Notes under the pieces: generated by a model
What the model was told of the DNA's origin: nothing
The model's input: the letters and a program-made list of their open reading frames with translations, nothing else
Databases searched by the model: none
In this document: in pieces, positions 1-7,710 of the stretch
Layout of the letters: each line of letters opens with the position of its first letter
Position numbering within the stretch: the stretch's first letter is position 1
Made by a program: the position numbers and the translations under genes
Assembly: GCA_003511845.1 (NCBI GenBank)
Contig: DOIV01000039.1
Coordinates: 1-13,278, forward strand
Length of the DNA: 13,278 nucleotides
Direction: 5' to 3'
Source: Flavobacteriaceae bacterium
GTDB taxonomy: Bacteria; Bacteroidota; Bacteroidia; Flavobacteriales; Flavobacteriaceae

Positions 1-21
1 GAAATAATCATAATTTCTGTA

Positions 22-846
22 TTAATTATTACCTAAAATTAATGGCATGCCATCTTTACCTCCAACAATCACTACTTTTGTATTTGGCGATTTAGACAAT
101 TCTAAAGTAGCTTCTATACCTTTGTCTTTTAAAATTTTGTCAGTAAGTGAAGCACTTAAAATTGTATTAGCATCAGCTTTACCTTTGGCTTCAATACGCT
201 GTTTTTCTGCTTCTTTTTTTGCTTTTTGTAACCTAAATTCATACTCTAAAAATTCTTGCTCTTGCCCAAGCTTTCTTTCAATTGCATCTTTAATAGTATT
301 TGGCAAGGTAACATCTCTAACCAATATATTGTTTAATTGGACAAACTCTCCTGTTAAAATCTTTTTTGTTTCTTCAAATATTTCTTTTTGAATAATGGCT
401 CTTTTTGAAGAGTAAATCTGTTCTGGCGTATAACGACCAACAACTTCACGTGTAGCTGATCGTAAAGCTGGACGAACTACTCTTTCTAAATAATTAATTC
501 CTTTAGTTTGATGTAACATACCTAATTTACTAATATTAGGATGGTACCATGCTGTTGCATCTAGTTTAATATCTAAACCATTAGAAGATAATACTTTCAT
601 CTCATCAAAAAATTCTTGCTGACGTACTTCGTACACTTCTACATCATTCCACGGGGCTACTATATGAAACCCCTCTCCCATTGGTGGTTGATCAGTTACT
701 ACACCGCCTCCAAAGCGTTTCCAAAGCACACCAGCTTCACCTGCATCAATAGTTACAAAAGATTTAGAAAATAATATGATGGCAATGATTGCTAAAAAAA
801 TAAATGGCATAGCCACTTTCGGGAAATTTAGTTGATTGTTACTCAT
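22..846 (-). CDS. Prohibitin-like SPFH/Band 7 membrane protein
   Basis: A 274-residue protein of the SPFH (stomatin/prohibitin/flotillin/HflK) superfamily. One hydrophobic segment at about residues 12-28 anchors it in the inner membrane. The SPFH domain follows from about 30 to 190, with the usual early motif around GEAGVLWKRFGG and a GFH-containing turn at 59-61. A charged Glu/Lys/Arg/Ala-rich helix at about 185-225 should form the coiled coil through which such proteins build large rings. The C-terminal tail (250-274) is short and Gly-rich. Bacterial relatives scaffold membrane microdomains or regulate FtsH-type proteases; which applies here cannot be told. The ATG lies in an A-rich leader and a TAnnTTTG-like core is close upstream. 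It is the last complete gene of a minus-strand run after the VWA-domain gene, 63 bases away. Family assignment is firm, cellular role is not. Confidence 0.9.
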   Translation of the reverse strand: MSNNQLNFPKVAMPFIFLAIIAIILFSKSFVTIDAGEAGVLWKRFGGGVVTDQPPMGEGFHIVAPWNDVEVYEVRQQEFFDEMKVLSSNGLDIKLDATAWYHPNISKLGMLHQTKGINYLERVVRPALRSATREVVGRYTPEQIYSSKRAIIQKEIFEETKKILTGEFVQLNNILVRDVTLPNTIKDAIERKLGQEQEFLEYEFRLQKAKKEAEKQRIEAKGKADANTILSASLTDKILKDKGIEATLELSKSPNTKVVIVGGKDGMPLILGNN

Positions 847-868
847 TTTTGTTTGTTTTTAATTTTTT

Positions 869-876
869 CAAATTTA
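869..876 (-). promoter_or_regulatory. Possible -7 element for the SPFH gene
   Basis: On the minus strand this reads TAAATTTG, matching the Bacteroidota primary sigma factor -7 consensus TAnnTTTG. It sits 22 bases before the start codon of the SPFH gene, which would give a short leader. No TTG-type -33 element is visible at the usual distance, and AT-rich DNA makes chance matches common. Confidence 0.3.
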
Positions 877-909
877 CAATTTAAATTACTTATTAAGTTG
901 TATTCACTT

Positions 910-2934
910 TTATATTTTACCGTAATACTTTCTTATAAACCATTCTAAACTAAAAAGAAAGAGTATTAGTGGTAATAACCATTTCCAATTTATTATTGAA
1001 ATTAAATGTTCTTTACTTTTTTGAATGGTATGGTATTGTTTATCTTCAAGCAGATGTTGAATTAGGCTTTTAGTATTTTTTATAGTAAAAAATACACCTT
1101 TAGAATTGTTTGCTAAACTCTTAAGGTCTTTAGTATTTGCTGATGTAAATTGTTGTTCGACATCATAAGGCAATACCGTAAAGTTACCATATTTACTGCG
1201 ATTATCATTTGTAATTACCGAAAAATTATAGTCGCCAGTTTTTAAATCACTTAACACAACTTCAAAATGGGTGTTTTTTAAAGTAAAAGGAATTTTTCTT
1301 TGTTCTTTTGTTCTCTTGTTTGTCAAAGTTAAAGATAATACAGAGTTTTTAACAAATGCATAATTAGCATCAAATGGCTGAGCTTTTATAACAACATCTT
1401 TATTGGCAAAAATAATTGGTTTGTAGTCAATATCTAAACGACTACTCTTTTTTGAAGATGCTAAATATTGAATCAGTTTACTAAAGAAATTATCAAATGC
1501 TATAAAGGAATTGTTTTTTAAATGGCTTTGCATTCTCCATTTCCAGCTATTTTCACCAAAAAGTACTGCTCCCCTCCTATTATTAACTGAAAAAGTTGCT
1601 AATAACGGGTTCTTTGTTGAAAAATTAGAAATGTTTTGAAAAAGTAATGTTTTATAAGGCAAAGAGAAACTAACCACGCCAAAGTAATCTTCTAAAGGAT
1701 TAAAATCTGCAAAGCCAATATTTTCAATAATAAATTCATCAAAGTCAGTATTGAAGCTAGCAGTAAAATCTTCTGTTTTATCAATCTGTTTTTTAGAAAA
1801 ATATTGTTGAGATTTGTTTAGAAAATTCCAATCAGTAACAGTACCTGTAATTGTAAAAGTATTGATTTGGTTTAGCTCAATGTCAGCCATTATATTTTTG
1901 AATTTAATTGTTGGCTGGTATAGAATAACTAATTGATAATCTTTAAATTGAATTGTTTTATTTAAATCATTTTCAACAACAACTTTAAGTTGTTTGTTTG
2001 ACGAAATTGATCTTTTCATCATACTGATATCAGGATGATTTACAGCACTTAATATCAAAATTTTAGCTTGCTCATCAATAACCTCAATACTGAAGTTTTT
2101 TTGGTTATTTATTGTGTTTTTTTCATTTTCAAGTGTTGAAATCGTACATCTTAAATTTTGAATTCCAATAGAATTGGCTGGTAAATCAAACTGTACTTTT
2201 TGTGAAGACTTCTCTTTAGAAAATGTCAATTGTTTTTTATAGACTACTTTGCCTTGTTGATAAACATTAAGTGTTTTATTAATATTTTGTTGTCCATCAT
2301 AATTTACAAAGACTTCAACAGGAAAATAATTATTTAAATTGGTATATGAATTTACATTTATTTGGTTGATTTTTAGGTCATCATACTGTAAAGTATCACC
2401 GACTATTACAGGGTAAATAGCTTGTTTAGCAGCAAAAAACGTGTAATCTGCTCCTTGGGTTTGATTACCATCTGTTACTAAAATTGTTGGAGCTACGTTT
2501 CCTCTATCTATCTCTTGTAATGTTTTAAGACTTTTTACTATGTTAGTCTCTGAAAATGTATAAGTAAAGGAGTCTTTTAACTGCAAATCATCTGCGAAAG
2601 CATAATAATTCAAGTTAAATTTCTCGTTAAGAATTGTATTTTCTTTTAATTGCTTGAGAAAAGCATCAATATTTTGCTGCTGTTTTGCATAAGCTATAGA
2701 AGTTGAATTATCTATTAAAATATTAAGTTTAGGCTTAATATCTTCATACTTTTTTATTTTTATTTTTGGATTGATTAAGGCAATCAACACCAAAAAAATG
2801 GATGAAAAACGTAAAAACCCTAAAAATAATGTTGTTTTACTTTTGTCTTTAGTTTTATAATAATATTGAAAATACGTTAACAGTATAGCAATGATACCAG
2901 CTAATATTATAAATAAAATAATTTTTGATGCCAT
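910..2934 (-). CDS. Membrane-anchored von Willebrand factor A (VWA) domain protein
   Basis: A 674-residue protein of unknown function. Two hydrophobic segments at about residues 4-24 and 36-54 are followed by a VWA-like domain from about 69 to 180. A metal-ion-dependent adhesion site appears intact: DNSTS at 75-79 (the DxSxS motif), Thr130 and Asp155 in VTDGNQ. The long middle region (about 190-640) is rich in beta-strand-like sequence and probably periplasmic. A final hydrophobic helix at about 648-667 precedes a basic tail (RKYYGK), giving membrane-VWA-ectodomain-membrane topology. This resembles large VWA membrane proteins common in Bacteroidota, some related to BatA-type proteins, but the MoxR ATPase and bat genes that would mark an aerotolerance operon are absent. 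It lies 30 bases after fabG, so co-transcription is likely. Domain call is good; function is unknown. Confidence 0.75.
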   Translation of the reverse strand: MASKIILFIILAGIIAILLTYFQYYYKTKDKSKTTLFLGFLRFSSIFLVLIALINPKIKIKKYEDIKPKLNILIDNSTSIAYAKQQQNIDAFLKQLKENTILNEKFNLNYYAFADDLQLKDSFTYTFSETNIVKSLKTLQEIDRGNVAPTILVTDGNQTQGADYTFFAAKQAIYPVIVGDTLQYDDLKINQINVNSYTNLNNYFPVEVFVNYDGQQNINKTLNVYQQGKVVYKKQLTFSKEKSSQKVQFDLPANSIGIQNLRCTISTLENEKNTINNQKNFSIEVIDEQAKILILSAVNHPDISMMKRSISSNKQLKVVVENDLNKTIQFKDYQLVILYQPTIKFKNIMADIELNQINTFTITGTVTDWNFLNKSQQYFSKKQIDKTEDFTASFNTDFDEFIIENIGFADFNPLEDYFGVVSFSLPYKTLLFQNISNFSTKNPLLATFSVNNRRGAVLFGENSWKWRMQSHLKNNSFIAFDNFFSKLIQYLASSKKSSRLDIDYKPIIFANKDVVIKAQPFDANYAFVKNSVLSLTLTNKRTKEQRKIPFTLKNTHFEVVLSDLKTGDYNFSVITNDNRSKYGNFTVLPYDVEQQFTSANTKDLKSLANNSKGVFFTIKNTKSLIQHLLEDKQYHTIQKSKEHLISIINWKWLLPLILFLFSLEWFIRKYYGKI

Positions 2935-2964
2935 TTATCAAATTACTTTTCTAAGTAGAAGTTT

Positions 2965-3711
2965 TTAAGTCAACATTCCTCCGTCAACATTTAGTGTTTG
3001 TCCAGTGATGTAAGTAGATAAATTTGATGCTAGAAATACACAAGCATTCGCAATATCTTCAGGAGTTCCACCTCGTTTTAGAGGTATTGATTCACGCCAA
3101 CCTTTTACCGTTTCTTCTGGCAAGGCACCTGTCATTTCAGTTTCAATGAAACCTGGAGCAATTGCATTACAACGTATATTTCTAGAACCTAACTCTAAAG
3201 CAATAGATTTTGTAAAACCTAAGATACCAGCTTTTGAAGCCGCATAATTTGATTGACCAGCATTACCTTTCACTCCAACAACAGAACTCATATTAATAAT
3301 TGAACCAGAACGTTGTTTCATCATAGGTCTAATGACAGCTTTTGTTAAATTAAAAACCGATTTTAAATTGACTTCAATTACTTTATCAAAATCTTCTTCT
3401 GAAATACGCAATAATAAATTATCTTTAGTGATTCCTGCATTATTTATCAATACATCTATAGTGCCGAATTCTTCAAGCACATCTAAAGCTAATTGTTGAG
3501 CTGCGTCAAAGTTAGCAGCATTTGATTGAAATCCTTTGACTTTTACACCATAAGATTGTAATTCTTTTTCAAGAGCTTTGGCAGCATCAACTGAAGCATT
3601 GTATGTGAATGCAATATTAGATCCGTTTTTGGCAAATACTTCGGCTATACCTTTGCCTATTCCTCTTGATGCACCAGTTATTAATGTGGTTTTATTTTCT
3701 AGAAGTTTCAT
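2965..3711 (-). CDS. fabG: 3-oxoacyl-[acyl-carrier-protein] reductase FabG
   Basis: NADPH-dependent reductase of the short-chain dehydrogenase family that converts 3-oxoacyl-ACP to (R)-3-hydroxyacyl-ACP in type II fatty acid synthesis in the cytosol. The 248-residue length is typical. The dinucleotide-binding TGASRGIG is at 12-19 and the NNAG motif at 90-93. The catalytic set Asn115, Ser143, Tyr156 and Lys160 (YAASK at 156-160) is complete, and the C-terminal ITGQTLNVDGG matches FabG well. Its (R)-3-hydroxyacyl-ACP products feed LpxA and LpxD, encoded nearby, although sucD and a terminator lie between. It probably has its own promoter, since a strong terminator for sucD lies upstream. Other SDR enzymes look similar, but overall similarity to FabG is high. 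Confidence 0.93.
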   Translation of the reverse strand: MKLLENKTTLITGASRGIGKGIAEVFAKNGSNIAFTYNASVDAAKALEKELQSYGVKVKGFQSNAANFDAAQQLALDVLEEFGTIDVLINNAGITKDNLLLRISEEDFDKVIEVNLKSVFNLTKAVIRPMMKQRSGSIINMSSVVGVKGNAGQSNYAASKAGILGFTKSIALELGSRNIRCNAIAPGFIETEMTGALPEETVKGWRESIPLKRGGTPEDIANACVFLASNLSTYITGQTLNVDGGMLT

Positions 3712-3739
3712 GTGTTAATTCTTAATATATTATATAATT

Positions 3740-3747
3740 CAAAGGTA
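3740..3747 (-). promoter_or_regulatory. Probable -7 promoter core for fabG
   Basis: On the minus strand this reads TACCTTTG, a full match to TAnnTTTG, 28 bases upstream of the fabG start. It lies between the sucD terminator and fabG, where a fresh promoter would be needed. No good -33 TTG is seen at 17-23 bases. Confidence 0.45.
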
Positions 3748-3800
3748 AGCAAATTGTTTCTTTTAATCGCAGAGTGATAGTCAAAAACGATGTTTGAATC

Positions 3801-3840
3801 AAAATAAAAAAAACCTGTTTGAAATATATCGAACAGGTTT
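3801..3840 (-). terminator. Rho-independent terminator downstream of sucD
   Basis: Inverted repeat with 12-base arms at 3811-3822 and 3829-3840 (AAACCTGTTTGA and TCGAACAGGTTT), one G-T wobble and a 6-base loop. Read on the minus strand it is followed by a T-rich run (positions 3813 down to 3801), the layout of an intrinsic terminator. It begins 21 bases past the sucD stop. It should separate sucD transcription from fabG. Confidence 0.85.
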
Positions 3841-3861
3841 CTTTTGAAAGAAAAATAGATC

Positions 3862-4740
3862 TTATTTTTGTTTTAAAACTTCAGCAACTTTCAAGCCTAT
3901 TTCAGCTGGTGAATTCACTACATGAATTCCGTTTTCAGCCAAAATAGCCATTTTTGCTTGAGCTGTATCTCCTTCTCCACCTACTATTGCTCCTGCATGC
4001 CCCATGGTTCTACCTACTGGTGCAGTTTGCCCAGCAATAAAACCAATTACTGGTTTTCTATTACCATCTTCTTTAATCCATTTGGCAGCATCCGCTTCAA
4101 GCTGACCTCCTATTTCACCAATCATCACAATACATTCAGTTTCATCATCATTCATTAATAATTGAACTGCATCTTTTGTTGTTGTACCAATAATTGGGTC
4201 ACCACCTATACCAATAGCTGTAGTAATACCTAAGCCTTGTTTCACCACTTGATCAGCCGCTTCATAAGTTAAAGTGCCTGATTTTGAGATGATTCCCACT
4301 TTTCCTTTTTTGAATACAAAACCTGGCATAATACCAACTTTTGCTTCACCTGGTGTTATAACTCCTGGACAATTTGGTCCTATCAATCTACAGTCCTTAT
4401 CAGAAATATATGCTTTTACTTTTACCATATCTGCTACTGGTATACCTTCAGTAATACAAATAATGACTTTGATTCCTGCTTCTGCAGCTTCCATAATAGC
4501 ATCACTTGCAAAAGCTGGTGGTACAAAAATAATACTTGTATCTGCTTGTGCTACTTTTACAGCTTCAGCAACAGTATTAAAAACAGGTTTCTCTAAATGA
4601 GTTTGCCCTCCTTTACCTGGTGTTACACCTCCTACAATGTTTGTACCGTACTCAATCATTTGAGTAGCATGAAATGTACCTTCATTACCTGTAAAACCTT
4701 GAACAATTATTTTTGAATCTTTATTTACTAAAACGCTCAT
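3862..4740 (-). CDS. sucD: Succinyl-CoA synthetase (succinate-CoA ligase), alpha subunit
   Basis: Alpha subunit of the TCA-cycle enzyme that interconverts succinyl-CoA and succinate with nucleotide phosphorylation. The 292-residue length is standard. The N-terminal CoA-binding fold carries [10 protein letters not shown] at 15-24, with GPNCPG at 121-126. The phosphohistidine is His248 in [10 protein letters not shown], equivalent to the phosphorylated His of the E. coli subunit. The beta subunit (sucC) is not adjacent, unlike the E. coli sucCD operon, so it must be encoded elsewhere. The gene looks monocistronic: promoter-like core upstream, an inverted repeat in the leader and a strong terminator after the stop. 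Identification is secure. Confidence 0.96.
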   Translation of the reverse strand: MSVLVNKDSKIIVQGFTGNEGTFHATQMIEYGTNIVGGVTPGKGGQTHLEKPVFNTVAEAVKVAQADTSIIFVPPAFASDAIMEAAEAGIKVIICITEGIPVADMVKVKAYISDKDCRLIGPNCPGVITPGEAKVGIMPGFVFKKGKVGIISKSGTLTYEAADQVVKQGLGITTAIGIGGDPIIGTTTKDAVQLLMNDDETECIVMIGEIGGQLEADAAKWIKEDGNRKPVIGFIAGQTAPVGRTMGHAGAIVGGEGDTAQAKMAILAENGIHVVNSPAEIGLKVAEVLKQK

Positions 4741-4757
4741 TATTTTTCAATTATTTA

Positions 4758-4773
4758 TCCCAATAATTTGGGA
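4758..4773 (-). repeat. Perfect inverted repeat in the sucD leader
   Basis: TCCCAA at 4758-4763 and TTGGGA at 4768-4773 form a perfect 6-base stem with loop TAAT, 18 bases before the sucD ATG and downstream of the putative promoter. No T-run follows on either strand, so it is a poor terminator. It could be a leader hairpin or an operator. Confidence 0.4.
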
Positions 4774-4791
4774 GTTATTTTCCAATCTTTA

Positions 4792-4799
4792 CAAAAGTA
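4792..4799 (-). promoter_or_regulatory. Probable -7 promoter core for sucD
   Basis: TACTTTTG on the minus strand matches TAnnTTTG. It lies 52 bases before the sucD start, giving a leader that includes the hairpin at 4758-4773. The -33 region is not recognisable. Confidence 0.4.
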
Positions 4800-4832
4800 A
4801 TTTTTCCATATTACTTTAAGAAATATTTTAAA

Positions 4833-5768
4833 CTAAATATTATTTACTTTGGCAATAATTTGAGGCAACACCTTTACAGCTGCCATTTCTCTATATTTTT
4901 TTCTAGCCTCATCGCAAGGAGATCCAAAATAAGATCTACCTCCCTCTAAGTCTCTTCCTACACCAGATTGGGCATTTACCACTGCTTTTGTACCAATAGT
5001 AATCCCACTTGAAATACCTACTTGTCCCCAAATGGTTACTTCATCTTCAAGTACTGAGCAACCAGCTATGGCAACATGTGCTGCTATCAAACATTTTCTA
5101 CCAATTATAGTGTCATGTGCAATTTGTACTAAATTGTCAATTTTAGTCCCTTCTTTTATGGTTGTTATTCCAGTTACACCTCTATCTATTGTGCAGTTTG
5201 CTCCTATTTCAACATTGTCATCAATACGGATAGTACCGCAAGAAATTAATCTATCTAATCCTTCTGGTCTATTTTTATAATAAAATGCATCTGCACCTAA
5301 AATAGTACCTGCATGAATGATTACATTATTACCAATTGTACAACCATCATAAATAACCACATTTGGGTGGATTGTACAATTATCGCCAATGGTAACATGA
5401 TTACCGATAAAAACATTCGGTTGAATAATAGTATCCTTTCCTATTGTAGCTGAATCAGAAATTGGTTTATCAGCTGCTTGAAAAGGTTTAAAATGTGTTG
5501 CCAATTTGCAAAAATCACGAAAAGGGTCATCAGAGATTAATAATACTTTCCCTTCTGGACAAGCTACTTTTTTATTGATTAAAACAACTGAAGCTGCAGA
5601 TTGTAATGCTTTGTCATAATATTTAGGATGGTCAACAAAAACGATATCACCATGTTCTACTACATGAATTTCATTCATTCCATAAATAACAAAATTATCA
5701 TTTCCAATAAACTCACTATCAATAAGTTTAGATATTTCTTTTAAAGTATGAGTTTTATAAAATTTCAT
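4833..5768 (-). CDS. LpxD-like left-handed beta-helix acyltransferase (second paralogue)
   Basis: A 311-residue hexapeptide-repeat acyltransferase related to LpxD, usually annotated as UDP-3-O-acylglucosamine N-acyltransferase. The N-terminal domain (about 1-100) resembles the LpxD uridine-binding domain. Hexapeptide repeats run from about 104 to 275, and His218 in QIAHD occupies the position of the LpxD catalytic base. The short C-terminal part (282-311) could form the terminal helix. It differs from the canonical LpxD of this window (9092-10132): the DGFGF motif there is DAFYY here (160-164), the helix is interrupted differently and the tail is shorter. It may acylate another nucleotide sugar or have another acyl preference; this is inference. 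Its ATG overlaps the stop of the upstream lipoprotein gene (TAATG), implying translational coupling and membership of the lpx operon. Confidence 0.8.
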   Translation of the reverse strand: MKFYKTHTLKEISKLIDSEFIGNDNFVIYGMNEIHVVEHGDIVFVDHPKYYDKALQSAASVVLINKKVACPEGKVLLISDDPFRDFCKLATHFKPFQAADKPISDSATIGKDTIIQPNVFIGNHVTIGDNCTIHPNVVIYDGCTIGNNVIIHAGTILGADAFYYKNRPEGLDRLISCGTIRIDDNVEIGANCTIDRGVTGITTIKEGTKIDNLVQIAHDTIIGRKCLIAAHVAIAGCSVLEDEVTIWGQVGISSGITIGTKAVVNAQSGVGRDLEGGRSYFGSPCDEARKKYREMAAVKVLPQIIAKVNNI

Positions 5769-6322
5769 TAATTTTTAATCAATTTAAAGGAATTATTAAT
5801 CGTTTTAAAGGTGTTATCAAACCTTTCCAATCTATTTAACCGTGTCCAATTCATAATCATATACAAATTATGTTCACCTTCAATAAAACTTATAATATAA
5901 CCTAACTCATTACCATTAGCAGTTCCTTTCAATTTGACTTGACGCGTATTTAGTTCGTTTACTTTAGTGAAGTTTGATGCTTCAAACCTTTTTAATTTTT
6001 GATTGTTTTCAAAGAAATTAATTTGATTTTGACTATAATTTTCTAAAACTGAAAGCTGTTCATTATAAGTATTTGTTGTTCTAGAATACCCAATAAAATC
6101 TTGTTTACTTTCATGAACAACTACTGTATATGCTTCTTTTAATAAATTTGCATACTGTAAGGAAGCTTCACTATTTAGGTCATCTCTTTCAAACATATAC
6201 TTTGGTACAGAAAGCTTGTAAAGGTTTTTTACTGAGATTTCTTGATAATCATCAGGTGAAAGATTTTCATTACAAGAAATTATTAAAGTAATGAGTAAGA
6301 ATACAATACTTATTTTTTTCAT
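5768..6322 (-). CDS. Small lipoprotein of unknown function
   Basis: A 184-residue protein when started at the ATG at 6322. An upstream in-frame ATG at 6370 would add 16 highly charged residues and overlap efp by 44 bases, hiding the signal peptide; the internal start gives MKK, a hydrophobic core and a lipobox ending in ISC with Cys17, followed by an acidic segment (NENLSPDD). It is therefore probably exported and lipidated, possibly surface-exposed because acidic residues near the cysteine act as a surface-export signal in some flavobacteria. The mature part alternates strands and helices and ends in a pattern (F-TF-I-NSFKLI) reminiscent of the PsbP/Mog1/DcrB fold; this is a weak resemblance. 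It begins 4 bases after the efp stop and its stop overlaps the next start, so it is embedded in the operon. No family recognised with confidence. Confidence 0.72.
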   Translation of the reverse strand: MKKISIVFLLITLIISCNENLSPDDYQEISVKNLYKLSVPKYMFERDDLNSEASLQYANLLKEAYTVVVHESKQDFIGYSRTTNTYNEQLSVLENYSQNQINFFENNQKLKRFEASNFTKVNELNTRQVKLKGTANGNELGYIISFIEGEHNLYMIMNWTRLNRLERFDNTFKTINNSFKLIKN

Positions 6323-6326
6323 TGAG

Positions 6327-6893
6327 TTACGCTTTAACTCTTTCCTGATACGTTCCTTTATCTGTCTCAACTTTTATTTTATCACCTTCGTTGATAAATA
6401 ATGGAACGTTAACACTTGCTCCTGTTTCAACAGTAGCAGGCTTTGTCGCGTTTGTCGCGGTATTTCCTTTTATACCAGGTTCCGTATGTGTAACTTCTAA
6501 AATAACACTTGCAGGCATGTCAACTGCTAAAGGCAATTCATCAGAAGCACGTATAATAATTGTAACCACTTCACCTTCTTTCATTAAGCCTGGAGCGTCT
6601 AATATTTCTTCTTGCAATTGAATCTGTGTATAATCGTCATTGTTCATGAAATGATACATCTCACCGTCATTATATAGGTACTGGTATTTTCTTGTTTCAA
6701 CACGTACTTCTTCAATTTTATGGCCTGCAGAAAAAGTATTATCCAATACCTTCCCTGAAGTTAAACTTTTTAGCTTTGTACGTACAAAAGCAGGGCCTTT
6801 ACCTGGTTTTACATGTTGAAATTCAATAATTTTATAGGTGTCATTATTATACACAATGCATAATCCTTTTTTTATATCTGATGTTGTCGCCAT
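6327..6893 (-). CDS. efp: Translation elongation factor P
   Basis: EF-P binds ribosomes stalled on consecutive prolines and promotes peptide bond formation. The 188-residue length and three-domain beta-barrel layout are standard: KOW-like domain I to about residue 64, then two OB-fold domains, with the conserved EPGIKG and a typical C-terminal GTYQERV. The loop that reaches the peptidyl-transferase centre reads PGKGP (30-34), with Lys32 at the position modified in E. coli. The proline after KG resembles the PGKGP subfamily described in Actinobacteria, which works without modification of the lysine. The gene lies 27 bases after lpxA and 4 bases before the lipoprotein start, within the lipid A cluster. 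Confidence 0.96.
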   Translation of the reverse strand: MATTSDIKKGLCIVYNNDTYKIIEFQHVKPGKGPAFVRTKLKSLTSGKVLDNTFSAGHKIEEVRVETRKYQYLYNDGEMYHFMNNDDYTQIQLQEEILDAPGLMKEGEVVTIIIRASDELPLAVDMPASVILEVTHTEPGIKGNTATNATKPATVETGASVNVPLFINEGDKIKVETDKGTYQERVKA

Positions 6894-6920
6894 TTAAATT
6901 TAAATTTTTAATGTTAATTA

Positions 6921-7706
6921 TTAAGACCCACTAGTATACCCTTTCATAATTCCTCTTTGTGAGTTTTTTATAAATGTAAGGACTTCATCTCTCTCTGGTG
7001 TTGCGTCTAATTCTGCTTCTAAAATTCGAGATGCTTGAGTGGTATTGTTATTATTTTGAAATAATATTCTATAAATGTTTTGGATTTCATTGATTTTTTC
7101 TGGTGTAAATCCTCTTCTACGTAATCCTATAGAATTGATACCTATATAAGACAAAGGCTCTTTGGCTGCTTTTACATAAGGAGGGATATCCTTTCTTACC
7201 AACGAACCTCCAGAAACCATCACATGCTTTCCTATATGGATAAATTGATGTATACCTGACAATCCGCCAATGATGGCAAATTCACCTATTTCTACATGCC
7301 CGCCTAGAGTAACTCCATTAACAATAATTACATTATTACCAATAATACAATCATGAGCAATATGAGCAGTAGCCATAATTAAACAATCTTTGCCAATTAC
7401 TGTTTTTCCATAAGCTTTGGTTCCTCTATTAATAGTAACACATTCTCTAATGGTTACATTATCACCAATAACAACTAATGAATCTTCATCTTCAAATTTT
7501 AAATCTTGTGGAATTGCCGAAATAACTGCACCAGGAAAAATTCTACAATTTTTTCCAATACGAGCACCTTCCATAATGGTAACATTTGAACCTATCCATG
7601 TTCCTGAGCCAATTTTTACATTATTATTAATAGTAGTAAATGGCTCTACAACAACGTTTGTTGCAATTTTTGCTCCTGGATGTATATATGCTAATGGTTG
7701 GTTCAT
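6921..7706 (-). CDS. lpxA: UDP-N-acetylglucosamine acyltransferase LpxA
   Basis: Cytosolic homotrimeric enzyme that transfers a 3-hydroxyacyl chain from ACP to the 3-OH of UDP-GlcNAc, the first step of lipid A synthesis. The 261-residue length is typical. Left-handed beta-helix hexapeptide repeats occupy about 1-175; IPQDLKF at 65-71 is the LpxA signature, and His118 in AHIAHD is the expected catalytic base. The C-terminal helical domain starts around NSIGLRRRGF (191-200), characteristic of LpxA, and ends in an unusual short GYTSGS tail. It starts 4 bases after the lpxC-fabZ stop, so translation is likely coupled. Identification is secure; the preferred acyl length cannot be read from the sequence alone. 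Confidence 0.96.
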   Translation of the reverse strand: MNQPLAYIHPGAKIATNVVVEPFTTINNNVKIGSGTWIGSNVTIMEGARIGKNCRIFPGAVISAIPQDLKFEDEDSLVVIGDNVTIRECVTINRGTKAYGKTVIGKDCLIMATAHIAHDCIIGNNVIIVNGVTLGGHVEIGEFAIIGGLSGIHQFIHIGKHVMVSGGSLVRKDIPPYVKAAKEPLSYIGINSIGLRRRGFTPEKINEIQNIYRILFQNNNNTTQASRILEAELDATPERDEVLTFIKNSQRGIMKGYTSGS

Positions 7707-7710
7707 AATC

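Noticed and set aside
1..11. ATG on the minus strand at 11-9, 10 bases after the SPFH stop
   Set aside because: It could start the next gene, but only three codons are in the window, so nothing can be supported.
47..391. Open frames on the plus strand opposite the SPFH, sucD, lpxD-like, efp, lpxA and lpxC genes
   Set aside because: They are antisense shadows of well-supported genes, with no recognisable protein features.
3712..3861. Possible small gene in the 150-base gap between fabG and sucD
   Set aside because: No credible reading frame; the gap is accounted for by the sucD terminator and the fabG promoter core.
5768..6370. Longer 200-residue version of the lipoprotein starting at 6370
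   Set aside because: It would overlap efp by 44 bases and place 16 charged residues before the signal peptide; the ATG at 6322 gives a normal lipoprotein signal and 4-base spacing.
6442..6459. Tandem 9-base repeat TTTGTCGCG, GC-rich for this DNA
   Set aside because: It lies inside efp and encodes a repeated Ala-Thr in the variable linker region after EPGIKG; probably ordinary slippage in a tolerant loop.
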